The notes under the pieces: model-generated | The model's input: only the letters and a program-made list of their open reading frames with translations | The model's database searches: none | What the model was told of the DNA's origin: nothing | NCBI RefSeq assembly: GCF_008087085.1 | Contig: NZ_VIYJ01000006.1 | Coordinates: 91,561-155,560 of the forward strand | Length of the DNA: 64,000 nucleotides | Reading direction: 5' to 3' | Source: Nocardioides rubriscoriae | Lineage (GTDB): Bacteria > Actinomycetota > Actinomycetes > Propionibacteriales > Nocardioidaceae | Translations under genes and position numbers: made by a program | Shown: positions 37,519 to 47,443 of the stretch, one piece after another | Position numbering within the stretch: position 1 is the first letter of the stretch | Layout of the letters: each line of letters opens with the position of its first letter

Positions 37519-39657
37519 TCAGACCGTAGCGAGGTCGGCGGCGACGGGGGTGCGGCTCGACGACTTCAGGGTCACGACGCAGGCCGTCGCGACGGCGACG
37601 CCGGCGAGGAGCGCGACGAGGAAGCCGAGGATGTTGCCGACGGCGAACAGCACGAAGATCCCGCCGTGCGGGGCCCGCAGGGTGACGTCGAGCGCCTCGG
37701 CCAGGCCGCCGGTGACCGCGCTGCCGAGCATGATCGAGGGGATCACCCGCAGCGGGTCGGCCGCGGCGAACGGGATGGCGCCCTCGGTGATGAACGAGGC
37801 GCCCAGCAGCCAGGCGGCCTTGCCGTTCTCCTTCTCGGCGGGGTTGAACAGCGCGGGGCGTACGACGGTGGCCAGCGCCATGGCCAGCGGCGGCACCATA
37901 CCCGCGAGCATCACGGCCGCCATGATCTTCAGCTGCGGGGCGTCGCCCGTGGCGGTCGCGGCGGCGCTGAGGCCGGTGGTGGCGAAGACGTAGGCGGTCT
38001 TGTTGAGAGGGCCACCCATGTCGAAGGCCATCATCAGGCCGAGCACGACACCCAGCACGACGGCGGAGCCACCGTTGAGGCTGTTGAGGCCGTCGGCGAG
38101 GCCGTCGGTGAGGGCCGAGAGCGGCTTGGCCAGCACGATCATCATGATCAGACCGCCGACCAGCGTCGAGACGAGCGGGATGATGACCACGGGCATCAGG
38201 CCGCGCACGAACGACGGGACCTGGCGCATCGCGATCCAGTGGGCGATGACGCCGGCCAGCACACCGCCGACGATGCCGCCCAGGAACCCGGCGCCGAGCA
38301 CGGAGTTGGCGAGGTAGCCCATCACGAAGCCGGGGGCGATGCCCGGGCGGTCGGCGATCGCGTAGGCGATGTAGCCGGCCAGGGCCGGGACCAGGAACGA
38401 GAACGCCGCTCCGCCGATGGTGAGCAGCAGGGCCGCGAGGTAGGTCAGCAGCGCCCCGTGGCTCAGCGTCGCCGACCCCGCGAGGTCGAAGGCGCCCGGG
38501 TCGGGCAGGTTGAAGAGGTTGGAGCCCGAGACGATCTGACCGGCCACGCCGGCGCCGTCCTCGGTGCTGAGGGCGATCTCGTAGCCACCGAGCAGGAAGG
38601 CCAGCGCGATCAACAGGCCGCCGGCGGCGACGAAGGGGATCATGTAGGACACGCCGGTCATCAGGATGCGTCGCGTACGCGAGCCCCACGACTCGCCGGC
38701 CCCGGTGCCGACGGCACGGTCGGCGGTGCCGCCGGACGCGCCCTCGACGCGCGGGGCGTGCGGGTCGTCGGCGTACTGCAACGCCTCGGCGATCATCAGG
38801 TCGGCCTCGTCGATCGGGCGCTTGACGCCCGAGGAGACCAGCGGCTTGCCCGCGAAGCGGGCGCGGTCGCGCACCCCGACGTCGACGGCGAAGATCACGA
38901 CGTCGGCCGCGGCGATGGTGGCGGGGGCCAGGGGCGTCGAGCCGGCCGAGCCCTGGGTCTCGACGTCGATCGTGACGCCGGCCCGCGCGGCCGCGGCCTC
39001 GAGCGCCTCGGCGGCCATGTAGGTGTGGGCGATGCCGGTGGGGCACGCGGTCACCGCGACCACGCGGCGGGTCGCGACAGCCGTCGCGGCGGGGCCCTCG
39101 TGGTGCGAGGAGCCTCCGGCCCCGCTGGAGGTGTCGCTGGTGCCGGTGGTGCCGGTGGTGCCGGCGCTGCTGGCGGCGTGGGTGCTGGCGGGCGCGGTGG
39201 CCGGCTCCGGGTCGATGACGCTGACCACGAGCGCGACGACCTCGGAGGGCGTGGTGGCGGCGCGCAGGGCGTCGGTGAACTCCTTCCTGACCAGGGCGCG
39301 AGCCAGCTTGGTCAGGATCTGCAGGTGCGTGTTGTCGCCCCCCTCGGGCGCGGTGATCAGGAAGGCGAGGTCGGCCGGCCCGTCCTTGGCGCCGAAGTCG
39401 ACGGCGGGGGAGAGCCGGGCGAAGACCAGGGTCGGGGCGTCGACCCCGTTGGTGCGGCAGTGCGGGATCGCGATGCCGTCCTTGAGCCCGGTGGCCGACT
39501 TGGCCTCGCGGGCCAGGGCGTCCTCGACGATCCGCTCGACGTCGGTCGCCCGGTCGGCGGACCCGACGACGGCCGCCAGGGCCCGGATCACGTCGTGCTT
39601 CTCGGTGCCGAGGTCGGCGTCGAGGCGGACCAGGTCCGCGGTGATGAGGTCGGTCAT
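37519..39657 (-). CDS. fruA: Fructose PTS transporter, fused EIIA–EIIB–EIIC
   Basis: This 712-residue protein has all three EII domains. EIIA is at about 1–145 with phospho-His H66 (I-A-I-P-H-C-R-T). EIIB is at about 198–300 with phospho-Cys C205 (V-T-A-C-P-T-G-I-A-H-T-Y). EIIC occupies about 335–700 with multiple spans. An Ala/Gly/Thr/Ser linker with T-G-T-T-G-T separates A and B. It imports fructose as fructose 1-phosphate. The ATG overlaps the fruK stop (ATGA), coupling transporter and kinase. Confidence 0.95.
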   Translation of the reverse strand: MTDLITADLVRLDADLGTEKHDVIRALAAVVGSADRATDVERIVEDALAREAKSATGLKDGIAIPHCRTNGVDAPTLVFARLSPAVDFGAKDGPADLAFLITAPEGGDNTHLQILTKLARALVRKEFTDALRAATTPSEVVALVVSVIDPEPATAPASTHAASSAGTTGTTGTSDTSSGAGGSSHHEGPAATAVATRRVVAVTACPTGIAHTYMAAEALEAAAARAGVTIDVETQGSAGSTPLAPATIAAADVVIFAVDVGVRDRARFAGKPLVSSGVKRPIDEADLMIAEALQYADDPHAPRVEGASGGTADRAVGTGAGESWGSRTRRILMTGVSYMIPFVAAGGLLIALAFLLGGYEIALSTEDGAGVAGQIVSGSNLFNLPDPGAFDLAGSATLSHGALLTYLAALLLTIGGAAFSFLVPALAGYIAYAIADRPGIAPGFVMGYLANSVLGAGFLGGIVGGVLAGVIAHWIAMRQVPSFVRGLMPVVIIPLVSTLVGGLIMMIVLAKPLSALTDGLADGLNSLNGGSAVVLGVVLGLMMAFDMGGPLNKTAYVFATTGLSAAATATGDAPQLKIMAAVMLAGMVPPLAMALATVVRPALFNPAEKENGKAAWLLGASFITEGAIPFAAADPLRVIPSIMLGSAVTGGLAEALDVTLRAPHGGIFVLFAVGNILGFLVALLAGVAVATACVVTLKSSSRTPVAADLATV

Positions 39658-40640
39658 CGCTGGTTCTCCATGGGTGAGTGCAGGGCACGGACGACGACCA
39701 GGTCAGGTCGCGCCTGTGCGGGCTGCGGAATGGTGGTGCCGGGAAGACCGGCGGCGGCGCTGCCGTAGGCGACGGCCAGCGCGAGACGGTGGGCGGGGTC
39801 CTGGCCCCGCAGGACCCCGAGGAGGTAGCCGAAGAGGCTGGAGTCGCCGGCCCCGACGGTGCTGACGACCTCGGTGGGAGGCGGTGTCGCGTGCCAGGCG
39901 CCCTCGGCCGTCACCAGGACGGCGCCGTGGCCGCCCAGGGTGGCCAGGACGTCGGTGACGCCGCGGTCGACCAGGGTGCGCGCGGCGGCGGCCGCGGCGT
40001 AGGGGTCGGACTCGAGCTTGGCGGCGTCGCCGCCGGTGAAGGACGCGAGCTCGTCGCCGTTGGGCTTCATCAGGTGGGGTGCGGTGTCGTGGCCGAGCCG
40101 GTCGACGAGCGCGACGAGCGGCTCGTCGCTGGTGTCGACGGCGACCTTGGTGAGGGTGCGCAGGTCGGCGACCACGTCGGCGTACCAGTCGACCGGGGCA
40201 CCGGGCGGCAGGGAGCCGGCGAGCACGACCCAGTCCGCCTCGGCGGCCAGCGAGTGCAGGGTGGCGGCGAGGGCCTCGAGGGTCGCGGGGCTGGCCACGG
40301 CACCGGGGCTGTTGAGCTTGGTGGTGGTGCCGTCGGGCTCGCTCACGGTGAGGTTGACCCGCACCGGGCCGTCGGGGGTCACCAGGCGGTGGGCGATGCC
40401 GGCGGCCTCGAGGTCGTGGACGAACGGGTCGTCGGCGGCGGCCGGGAGCACGGCGGTCGTGGCGATGCCCGCGGCCAGGCAGGCCCGCGAGATGTTGACG
40501 CCCTTGCCGCCGGCCTGGGCGAACGCCGAGGCGGTGCGGTGGACGGTGCCGCGCACCAGCGGTCCGGTGAGCGCGACGGTGCGGTCGATGCTGGGGTTGG
40601 GCGTGAGCGTGACGATCAGGCCGGGCGTCGGGGCACTCAC
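39654..40640 (-). CDS. fruK: 1-phosphofructokinase
   Basis: This 328-residue PfkB-family kinase converts fructose 1-phosphate to fructose 1,6-bisphosphate. N-terminal T-P-N-P-S-I-D-R-T, A-G-G-K-G-V-N-I-S-R (PfkB signature 1) and V-G-A-G-D-S-S-L-F-G (signature 2, with the catalytic Asp) are present. The GTG overlaps the regulator stop; the gene overlaps fruA downstream. Confidence 0.95.
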   Translation of the reverse strand: MSAPTPGLIVTLTPNPSIDRTVALTGPLVRGTVHRTASAFAQAGGKGVNISRACLAAGIATTAVLPAAADDPFVHDLEAAGIAHRLVTPDGPVRVNLTVSEPDGTTTKLNSPGAVASPATLEALAATLHSLAAEADWVVLAGSLPPGAPVDWYADVVADLRTLTKVAVDTSDEPLVALVDRLGHDTAPHLMKPNGDELASFTGGDAAKLESDPYAAAAAARTLVDRGVTDVLATLGGHGAVLVTAEGAWHATPPPTEVVSTVGAGDSSLFGYLLGVLRGQDPAHRLALAVAYGSAAAGLPGTTIPQPAQARPDLVVVRALHSPMENQR

Positions 40641-41404
40641 GAGACGACCACCTCGACGCCGGCCGCCTCGATCGCGCGGCGGTCGCCGGCCTCGATGCCC
40701 GGGTCGGTCACCAGGACGTCGACGTCGCCGAGCCCGGCGAAGCTGGTGGTCGACTCGCGGCCGATCTTGGAGGAGTCGGCCAGCACGACGACCTGACGGG
40801 CCGACGCGACCAGGGCGCGCTTGGTGGCGGCCTCGTCTGAGTCGGGTGTCGAGAGTCCGTGGCCCACGGTCAGGGCGTTGGTGCCGAGGAAGACGATGTC
40901 GGCGCGCAGCCGAGCCAGGGCGGTGACCGTGTCGGCGCCGACGGCGGCCTGGGTCGCGTTGCGGACCCGGCCGGGCAGCAGGTGCAGCTCGAGGGCCGGC
41001 AGGGTGGCCAGCCGTGCGGCCACCGGCACCGAGTGGGTGAAGGCGACGAGCCGGCGGTCGTGGGGGATCAGCGCGGCCAGGCGGGCCGTGGTGCTGCCGG
41101 CGTCGAGCAGCATCGTCGAGCCGTCGGGCGGCAGCAGGGCCACCGCGGCCTTGGCGATGAGGTCCTTGAGGTCGGTGTTGGTGTGGTCGCGCTCGCCCAG
41201 CGCCGCCTCGACCGAGGTGAGGGCGTCGGCCGGCACCACGCCGCCGTGGACCCGGCGGACCAGGCCGAGGCGCTCGAGCCGGGACAGGTCGCGCCGCACC
41301 GTCTCGGTCGTGACGTCGTACTCCTCGGCGAGGGCGGACACCGACACCCGTCGGCGTTGCGCGACGAGCCTGGCCATGGACTGCTGGCGTTCCTCTGCGT
41401 ACAC
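40637..41404 (-). CDS. DeoR-family regulator of the fructose operon
   Basis: This 255-residue repressor has a helix-turn-helix at about residues 8–52 (V-S-V-S-A-L-A-E-E-Y-D-V-T-T-E-T-V-R-R-D-L). The sugar-phosphate sensor domain ends with the family's V-L-A-D-S-S-K and V-T-D segments. The GTG at 41404 has GGGAGG upstream; a longer frame to 41464 runs into the promoter region. It heads the fruK–fruA–ptsH operon and is divergent from ptsI. It probably senses fructose 1-phosphate. Confidence 0.88.
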   Translation of the reverse strand: MYAEERQQSMARLVAQRRRVSVSALAEEYDVTTETVRRDLSRLERLGLVRRVHGGVVPADALTSVEAALGERDHTNTDLKDLIAKAAVALLPPDGSTMLLDAGSTTARLAALIPHDRRLVAFTHSVPVAARLATLPALELHLLPGRVRNATQAAVGADTVTALARLRADIVFLGTNALTVGHGLSTPDSDEAATKRALVASARQVVVLADSSKIGRESTTSFAGLGDVDVLVTDPGIEAGDRRAIEAAGVEVVVS

Positions 41405-41490
41405 GGTGACCTCCCTCACAATCTTTGTATGTGTTGTTTTATGCCCGAATGTGTTGACTGTCAAGGGGTGCGGGTGAGTAACTTGTGATC
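41405..41490. promoter_or_regulatory. Divergent fru/ptsI control region
   Basis: TTGACT (41454–41459) and TAACTT (41479–41484), 19 bp apart, form a promoter for ptsI with the GTG 6 nt after the -10. Two direct ATGTGTTG repeats (41429 and 41449) are exactly 20 bp apart and overlap the -35, a likely site for the DeoR-type regulator. Confidence 0.6.
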
Positions 41491-43188
41491 GTGGTCACCG
41501 ACACCAGCGCTTCCCAGCCCGCCGTCCTCCCACCGCTCGCCGGCACCCCGGTGGTCCCGGGCGTCGCCTACGGGCCCGCCGTCCTGGCGCGCGGGGAGGT
41601 CTCGGCTGCCGCGATCGCCGCCTTCGGCGACGGGTCGTACGCCGACCCCGAGGCCGCGCTGGCGGCCTACGACGAGGCGGTGGACCTGGTCGCCGACGGC
41701 TTCGCCGCCAAGGCCGCGCAGGCCAGCGGTGCGACGGCGGAGGTGCTCGCGGCCAGTGCCGGCCTGGCCCGCGACCGGGGGCTGCGCGGTGCCGTGCGCA
41801 AGAACCTGCGCGGGGGCAGCCCGCCGCTGAGCGCCCTGCACGACGCGATCGAGCAGTTCGTCGGCGCCTTCACCAAGGCGGGAGGACTGATGGCGGAGCG
41901 GGTCACCGACCTGCACGACATCGAGAAGCGCCTCGTGGCGCGCCTCGTGGGCGAGCCCGAGCCCGGCGTGCCGATGCCGGACACGCCCGCGGTGCTCGTG
42001 GCCGAGGACCTCGCGCCGGCCGACACCGCGGGTCTCGACCCGACGGTCGTCCTGGCCCTGGTGACCGAGCGCGGTGGGCCGACCAGCCACACCGCGATCA
42101 TCGCCCGCCAGCTCGGCATCCCCTGCGTGGTCGGGGTCGCCGGCGCGCTGCTGCTCGAGCCTGGCGCCCCGGTGCTCGTCGACGGCACCACGGGCGAGGT
42201 CATCCGGGGAGCCGACCCCGACGAGGCCCGCCGCCTGGTGGCCGCCGACGCCGAGCAGCGGGCGTCGCTGGCGACCTGGACCGGTCCTGGCGTCACCGCC
42301 GACGGACTGGCGGTCAAGGTGCTGGCCAACGTCGCCGACGGCGAGTCGGCCCGCTCCGCCGCGGGCGGACCCGTCGAGGGCGTCGGCCTGTTCCGCACCG
42401 AGCTCTGCTTCCTCAACCGCACCGAGGAGCCCAGCGTCGACGACCAGGCCGCGATCTACGCCGAGGTGCTCGAGGCCTTCGCGGGCCGCTACGTCGTCGT
42501 CCGCACCCTCGACGCGGGCTCGGACAAGCCCGTGGCCTTCGCGACCCTGCCCGGCGAGGAGAACCCCGCGCTCGGCGTACGCGGGCTGCGGCTGTCGTTC
42601 GGCAACCCAGGGCTCCTGACCCGTCAGCTCGACGCAGTCGCCTCCGCGGCGCGCACGACCGGCACCGAGGCCTGGGTGATGGCGCCGATGGTCGCCACGG
42701 TGGCCGAGGCCGCGGAGTTCGCCGGCGCGGTGCGCGAGCGCGGGCTCAAGGCCGGGGTGATGGTCGAGGTCCCCTCCGCCGCGCTGCTGGCCCACCGCAT
42801 GCTCGAGGTCGTCGACTTCCTCTCGATCGGCACCAACGACCTCACGCAGTACACGATGGCGGCCGACCGGATGGCCACCGACCTGGCCCACCTCACCGAC
42901 CCGTGGCAGCCCGCGGTCCTGCAGCTGGTCGCGATCACCGCCGAGGCCGGTCGCCAGGCCGGCAAGCCGGTCGGTGTGTGCGGCGAGGCTGCGGCCGACC
43001 CCCTGCTCGCCTGCGCGCTGGTCGGCATGGGCGTCACCTCGCTGTCCATGGCCGCGGCGGCGGCCCGCCCGGTCGGTGCGCGCCTGGCCTCGGTGACCCA
43101 CGAGCAGTGCGAGGAGGCCGCCGAGGCCGCCCTGGCCGCCTCCGACCCGGCGGCTGCGCGCGCCGCGGTGCGGGCGCTGCTGACCTGA
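41491..43188 (+). CDS. ptsI: PTS enzyme I (phosphoenolpyruvate–protein phosphotransferase)
   Basis: This is a 565-residue enzyme I. Phospho-His H200 is in G-G-P-T-S-H-T-A-I-I-A-R. The PEP-binding TIM barrel carries G-L-F-R-T-E, a metal-binding region and the active-site Cys in V-C-G-E-A-A near the end. It starts the PTS phosphate chain. The GTG at 41491 is chosen since the -10 box ends 6 nt before it; a GTG at 41485 abutting the -10 box is possible. Confidence 0.94.
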   Translation: MVTDTSASQPAVLPPLAGTPVVPGVAYGPAVLARGEVSAAAIAAFGDGSYADPEAALAAYDEAVDLVADGFAAKAAQASGATAEVLAASAGLARDRGLRGAVRKNLRGGSPPLSALHDAIEQFVGAFTKAGGLMAERVTDLHDIEKRLVARLVGEPEPGVPMPDTPAVLVAEDLAPADTAGLDPTVVLALVTERGGPTSHTAIIARQLGIPCVVGVAGALLLEPGAPVLVDGTTGEVIRGADPDEARRLVAADAEQRASLATWTGPGVTADGLAVKVLANVADGESARSAAGGPVEGVGLFRTELCFLNRTEEPSVDDQAAIYAEVLEAFAGRYVVVRTLDAGSDKPVAFATLPGEENPALGVRGLRLSFGNPGLLTRQLDAVASAARTTGTEAWVMAPMVATVAEAAEFAGAVRERGLKAGVMVEVPSAALLAHRMLEVVDFLSIGTNDLTQYTMAADRMATDLAHLTDPWQPAVLQLVAITAEAGRQAGKPVGVCGEAAADPLLACALVGMGVTSLSMAAAAARPVGARLASVTHEQCEEAAEAALAASDPAAARAAVRALLT

Positions 43189-43206
43189 CGACCGCTGCGG
43201 GTTATT

Positions 43207-43240
43207 AAGTTACTTAACTTGGTCGTGTTAAGTTGCGGGC
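43207..43240 (+). promoter_or_regulatory. Operator and leaderless promoter of the molybdopterin oxidoreductase
   Basis: The palindrome AAGTTACTTAACTT (43207–43220) lies just upstream of a TAAGTT -10 box (43229–43234), which ends 6 nt before the ATG at 43241. TTAAGTT is repeated at 43228. The AT-rich stretch stands out from its surroundings. Confidence 0.5.
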
Positions 43241-44467
43241 ATGACCTCGCGATTGGGCGCGACGCGCCGTACCGTCCTCGCCGCTGCCGCCGTCGGACCG
43301 CTGGCGGCGACCGCCGTCCAGGCTGCCCGTCCGGCGGCCGCCGGGGCGCCGTCGATCCTCAAGCCGCTGCCGCCCTCCCGGTTCTACGACTACGGCACCA
43401 ACGCCGAGATGCGCTGGGACTCGGTCGACCCGCGGCGCTACCTGACCCCGCAGGCCGACCTGTTCGTGCGCAACCACACCGTGACGCCCGCCATCGACCC
43501 CGCCACCTATGCGCTGCGGGTCTTCGGTGACGGCCTCGACACGCCGCGCGGCCAGGCCGACGCCGTCTCCCTGAGCCTGCGCGACCTGAAGGACCTGCCG
43601 CACACGCGACTGACCTCGGTGCACGAGTGCACCGGCAACGGCCGCAGCTTCTTCGGCAGCCAGCAGGGGCGGTCGGCCAGCGGGACGGCGTGGAAGCTCG
43701 GCTCGGTCGGCACGGTGCGGTGGGAGGGCGTCCGGCTGCGCCACGTGCTGCGCCGGCTCGGGCTGTCGCCCGACGCGGTGTCGGTCATGGCGACCGGGCT
43801 CGACAACGCCTACGTCGACAAGGGCGTCGACTACGGCCGCGTGCGCCGCCCGTTCCCGATCGACAAGGCGCTCGACGACGCCGTCCTGGCCTGGGGCGCC
43901 AACGGCGAGGACCTGCTGCCCGACCACGGGTTCCCGTTGCGGCTGGTGCTGCCGGGCTGGGTCGGCATCGCCAGCATCAAGTGGCTGGGCTCGCTCGAGG
44001 TCGCCCGCCGCGAGCTCACGTCGCCCTGGAACACCACGTTCTACCGGCTCACCGGAGGTGACTACCCGGCCGACTCGCCGGCCCTCACCGTCAACCCCGT
44101 GCGCTCGGCGTGGGAGCTGCCCTTCGGTGCGACCCTGCCGGCCGGTGTCCCGCAGACCCTGACCGGTCGCTCGTGGAGCGGCGCGGCGGCCATCCGGGAG
44201 GTCGCGGTCAGCCTCGACGGCGGCGCCACCTGGCAGCGCGCCGACCTCGACGAGAGCGCCGCCACGGGCGGCGCTCTGGACCCCGGCGACCGCGGCTTCG
44301 GCTGGACCCCGTGGTCGGTGCGCTGGCCCCGACCGCGGGCCGGCTCCTACACGCTGCTGGCGCGCGCGACCGACCGCGCCGGCCGCACCCAGCCCGACGT
44401 GACGCCGTACAACACGGCGGGGTACTTCTTCGACGCCGTGGTCCGCCACCCCGTCACCGTCGCCTGA
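43241..44467 (+). CDS. Tat-exported molybdopterin oxidoreductase, sulfite oxidase family
   Basis: This 408-residue protein has a Tat signal (R-R-T-V-L-A-A-A-A-V-G-P) and the sulfite-oxidase-type Mo domain. The Mo-ligand cysteine is C130 in H-E-C-T-G-N-G-R-S. The C-terminal immunoglobulin-like dimerisation domain shows V-A-V-S-L-D-G-G-A-T-W, also typical. It acts outside the membrane. Substrates in the family include sulfite and oxidised amino-acid residues; the sequence does not decide. It is convergent with another molybdoenzyme (13-nt gap), perhaps sharing cofactor supply. Confidence 0.87.
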   Translation: MTSRLGATRRTVLAAAAVGPLAATAVQAARPAAAGAPSILKPLPPSRFYDYGTNAEMRWDSVDPRRYLTPQADLFVRNHTVTPAIDPATYALRVFGDGLDTPRGQADAVSLSLRDLKDLPHTRLTSVHECTGNGRSFFGSQQGRSASGTAWKLGSVGTVRWEGVRLRHVLRRLGLSPDAVSVMATGLDNAYVDKGVDYGRVRRPFPIDKALDDAVLAWGANGEDLLPDHGFPLRLVLPGWVGIASIKWLGSLEVARRELTSPWNTTFYRLTGGDYPADSPALTVNPVRSAWELPFGATLPAGVPQTLTGRSWSGAAAIREVAVSLDGGATWQRADLDESAATGGALDPGDRGFGWTPWSVRWPRPRAGSYTLLARATDRAGRTQPDVTPYNTAGYFFDAVVRHPVTVA

Positions 44468-44479
44468 CCCCGGTCGGGG

Positions 44480-46642
44480 TCACGCGGGGACGACGGTCAC
44501 CGGCACCCCGTTGAGCGCGGCGTTGCCCGTGACGGCGTCGAGCAGCTCGGGGTCGGTGAGGTCGTTGATCGACACCCCCGCGACGGTGCTCGCGACGCCG
44601 AGGCGGGTGCCGGGCAGCTGGTGGCCGTAGCCGTGGGGGAGTGACACGACGCCCGGCATCATGTCGTCGGCCCCGGCGACCTCCACCTCGACCGAGCCGA
44701 CGCGCGAGCTCACCACCACGGTGCCGCCGTCGGCGAGGCCGCGCGCGGCGAGGTCGTCGGGGTGCATGAGCAGGTGGTGGCGGGCGCGGCCCTTGGTGAG
44801 CCGGGTCGTGTTGTGCAGCCACGAGTTGCAGTCGCGCTGGTGGCGGCGCCCGATCAGCACCAGGTCGTCGTCGGCGACCGGGGTCGCCTCGCGGTCGGCC
44901 AGCCAGCCCGACAGCCGGCCGAGGTCGCCCACCACGAGGTCGGGCACGAGGTCGATGCGCTGGTCGTCGGTCTGCAAGCGCCCGGGCATGGTCGGCCGCA
45001 GCGGCCCCAGGTCGACGCCCTCGGGGTGCTCGACGAGCTCGGCCGCGGTCGTGCGACCGCCGGTGTCGAGTAGCAGCGCGACCAGGTCCGCGGGGTCGGC
45101 GGCCAGCTGGGCCGCCGCGTCGTCGGCCAGCGGGGTGCCGAGGCGCTCGGCGATCCGCGTGGCCAGCCCGGCGAAGATCTCCCAGTCGTGGCGCTGGTCG
45201 TCACCGCGGGCGAAGACCGCGGGCGTCCAGCGGGCCGTGTTGCGCACCGCGAAGCCGTGGAACACCAGGTCGTACTGGTCGCGCTCGAGCGCGCTGGTCG
45301 GCGGCAGCACGACGTCGGCGTGACGCGTGGTCTCGTTGAGGTGGAGGTCGACGGAGACCATGAAGTCGAGGGTGTCGAATGCGGCCGCGAGCGCCCGCCC
45401 GTCGGGCGTCGACAGCACGGGGTTGCCGGCCACCGTGACCATCGCCCGGACCTGGCCGTCGCCGGGCGTCGTGATCTCCTCGGTCATCACCGAGGCCGGC
45501 AGCTCCCCGGCGAACTCGGCCCGGCCGCGCACCCGGCTGTGCCACCGGCCGTAACGACCAGGCCCGAGGATGCGACGTCCGACCGTGTCGACGGCCGGCT
45601 CGGGGAACATCGCCCCGCCAGGCTGGTCGAAGTGGCCCGAGAGCAGGTTGAGGCAGTTGATCGCCCACTGGCACAGGGTCCCGAAGCCCTGGGTCGACAC
45701 GCCCATCCGGCCGTAGACCACCGCCGCGTCGGGTCCGGCGACCTCGCGCGCCAGGCGCCGGATCGTGTCGGCGTCGACTCCCGAGACCACCGCGGCGCGC
45801 TCCGGCGTGAACGGTGCGACCAGCGCGGCCAGCTGGTCGAGCCCGTCGACGTACGCCGGGGGGCGGGCCAGGCCCTCCTCGAACAGCACCTGCAGCATGG
45901 CCAGCAGCACCGGCGCGTCGGTGCCGGGGCGCACGAAGTGGTGCTCGTCGGCGATCTTGGCCGTCTCGGTGCGGCGCGGGTCGAGCACCACCATCCGCCC
46001 GCCGCGCCCGGCGAGGTCGCGCACCCGCCGGGGGAAGTCGGGCACCGTCATCAGCGAGCCGTTGGAGGCCATCGGGTTGGCGCCGACGACGACGAAGAGC
46101 TGCGTGCGGTCGAGGTCGGGGATCGGGATCATGAGCTGGTGGCCGAAGAGCTGCCAGGCCACGAGCTGGTGCGGCACCTGGTCGACCGTCGAGGCGCTGA
46201 ACCGGTGGTGGGTGCCCAGGGACCGGACGAACCCCGCGCCGTGGGTGCCGAAGCCCAGGGAGTGCGCGTTGGGGTTGCCGAGGTAGATCCCGACCCCGTC
46301 GCCCCCGTGGGCCGTGATCGTCGCGGCCAGCCGGTCGGCCACGAGGTCGAGCGCCTCGTCCCACTCCACCTCGACCCACTCGTCGGGGCGGTCACCCTCG
46401 CCGGCCACCCGGCGCACGGGACGGCGCAGCCGGTCGGGGTCGGCGTAGACGTCGGCCAACGAGACGCCCTTGGGGCAGATGTAGCCGCGTGACAGCGGGT
46501 CGGCGGGGTTGCCCCGGATGCCGGTGACGGCACCGTCGGTGAGCGTCAGCTCGAGGCCGCAGATGGCCTCGCAGAGGTTGCACACGCCGTGGCGGGTGCC
46601 GGTGAACCCGGTGGGGACTGGTGGCTGGCTGAGGACGCCCAT
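44480..46642 (-). CDS. Cytosolic molybdopterin oxidoreductase, formate-dehydrogenase/DMSO-reductase type
   Basis: This 720-residue bis-MGD enzyme has an N-terminal [4Fe-4S] site: C21, C24, C28 (C-N-L-C-E-A-I-C) and C56 (G-Y-I-C-P-K-G). A molybdopterin-dinucleotide-binding domain lies at the C-terminus ([20 protein letters not shown]). There is no Tat signal, so it is cytosolic. A Sec or Cys Mo ligand like that of formate dehydrogenase is not evident, so substrate is open. The ATG at 46642 is preferred over a TTG at 46654. Divergent from terD. Confidence 0.85.
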   Translation of the reverse strand: MGVLSQPPVPTGFTGTRHGVCNLCEAICGLELTLTDGAVTGIRGNPADPLSRGYICPKGVSLADVYADPDRLRRPVRRVAGEGDRPDEWVEVEWDEALDLVADRLAATITAHGGDGVGIYLGNPNAHSLGFGTHGAGFVRSLGTHHRFSASTVDQVPHQLVAWQLFGHQLMIPIPDLDRTQLFVVVGANPMASNGSLMTVPDFPRRVRDLAGRGGRMVVLDPRRTETAKIADEHHFVRPGTDAPVLLAMLQVLFEEGLARPPAYVDGLDQLAALVAPFTPERAAVVSGVDADTIRRLAREVAGPDAAVVYGRMGVSTQGFGTLCQWAINCLNLLSGHFDQPGGAMFPEPAVDTVGRRILGPGRYGRWHSRVRGRAEFAGELPASVMTEEITTPGDGQVRAMVTVAGNPVLSTPDGRALAAAFDTLDFMVSVDLHLNETTRHADVVLPPTSALERDQYDLVFHGFAVRNTARWTPAVFARGDDQRHDWEIFAGLATRIAERLGTPLADDAAAQLAADPADLVALLLDTGGRTTAAELVEHPEGVDLGPLRPTMPGRLQTDDQRIDLVPDLVVGDLGRLSGWLADREATPVADDDLVLIGRRHQRDCNSWLHNTTRLTKGRARHHLLMHPDDLAARGLADGGTVVVSSRVGSVEVEVAGADDMMPGVVSLPHGYGHQLPGTRLGVASTVAGVSINDLTDPELLDAVTGNAALNGVPVTVVPA

Positions 46643-46699
46643 GGGTCCATGCAACCAGGTGGGGCGGCCGCGGTGGGGAATTGTTTGTCCGCCCCGAAA

Positions 46700-46729
46700 C
46701 TGTCAGGACACCTGGTGCGTTTGTAGGGT
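46700..46729 (+). promoter_or_regulatory. Promoter of the first terD
   Basis: CTGTCA (46700–46705) and TAGGGT (46724–46729) are spaced by 18 bp. Unlike many genes here, the start codon is 61 nt further on, behind a GAAGGAAG ribosome-binding site, so this transcript has a leader. Confidence 0.5.
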
Positions 46730-46790
46730 TGCCACGCAAGCGGGTGCGCAGCAGCGCGCTCAGCCCCAGATCCCAGTGAAGGAAGTCGAC

Positions 46791-47372
46791 ATGGTTGTCA
46801 GCTTGTCCAAGGGTGGAAACGTCTCCCTGACCAAGGAGGCCGGTCCCGCCGGGCTCAACAAGGTGCTCGTGGGTCTCGGCTGGGACGTGCGCACCACGAC
46901 CGGCACCGACTTCGACCTCGACGCGTCCGCGCTGTCGTGCAACGAGGCCGGCAAGGTCGTCACCGACCAGCACTTCGTCTTCTACAACAACCTCTCCTCG
47001 CCCGACGGCATGGTCGTCCACCAGGGCGACAACCGCACCGGTGAGGGCGAGGGCGACGACGAGGTCGTCGAGGTCAACCTCGGCGGCATGGGCGCCGACG
47101 TCGACAAGGTGGTCTTCACCGTCTCGATCGACCAGGCCGACGCCCGCGGCCAGAACTTCGGCCAGGTGACCGGCGCCTTCATCCGCGTCGTCAACGCCGA
47201 CGACGGCACCGAGCTCGCGCGCTACGACCTGTCCGAGGACGCCTCGAGCGAGACCGCCATGGTCTTCGGCGAGCTCTACCGCAACTCCGGTGAGTGGAAG
47301 TTCCGCGCCATCGGTCAGGGCTACGCCTCGGGCCTCGCGGGCATCGTGCGCGACTACGGCGTCAACCTCTGA
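46791..47372 (+). CDS. terD: TerD-family tellurium-resistance/stress protein (copy 1)
   Basis: This 193-residue TerD protein has the N-terminal [12 protein letters not shown], the Ca-binding-type D-F-D-L-D-A-S-A-L and [12 protein letters not shown] segments, and [20 protein letters not shown] near the C-terminus. TerD domains bind calcium and act in envelope/metal stress. GAAGGAAG precedes the ATG. It probably forms a unit with the DUF475 gene 71 nt downstream. It is about 60% alike by eye to the terD at 49984 on the opposite strand. Confidence 0.93.
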   Translation: MVVSLSKGGNVSLTKEAGPAGLNKVLVGLGWDVRTTTGTDFDLDASALSCNEAGKVVTDQHFVFYNNLSSPDGMVVHQGDNRTGEGEGDDEVVEVNLGGMGADVDKVVFTVSIDQADARGQNFGQVTGAFIRVVNADDGTELARYDLSEDASSETAMVFGELYRNSGEWKFRAIGQGYASGLAGIVRDYGVNL

Positions 47373-47443
47373 CGCACCACGCCGCGTGCTCGCCCGCACG
47401 CCGCACGACCCCCGCCCTCCCTCCTCGAACGTGAGTTGATCCT

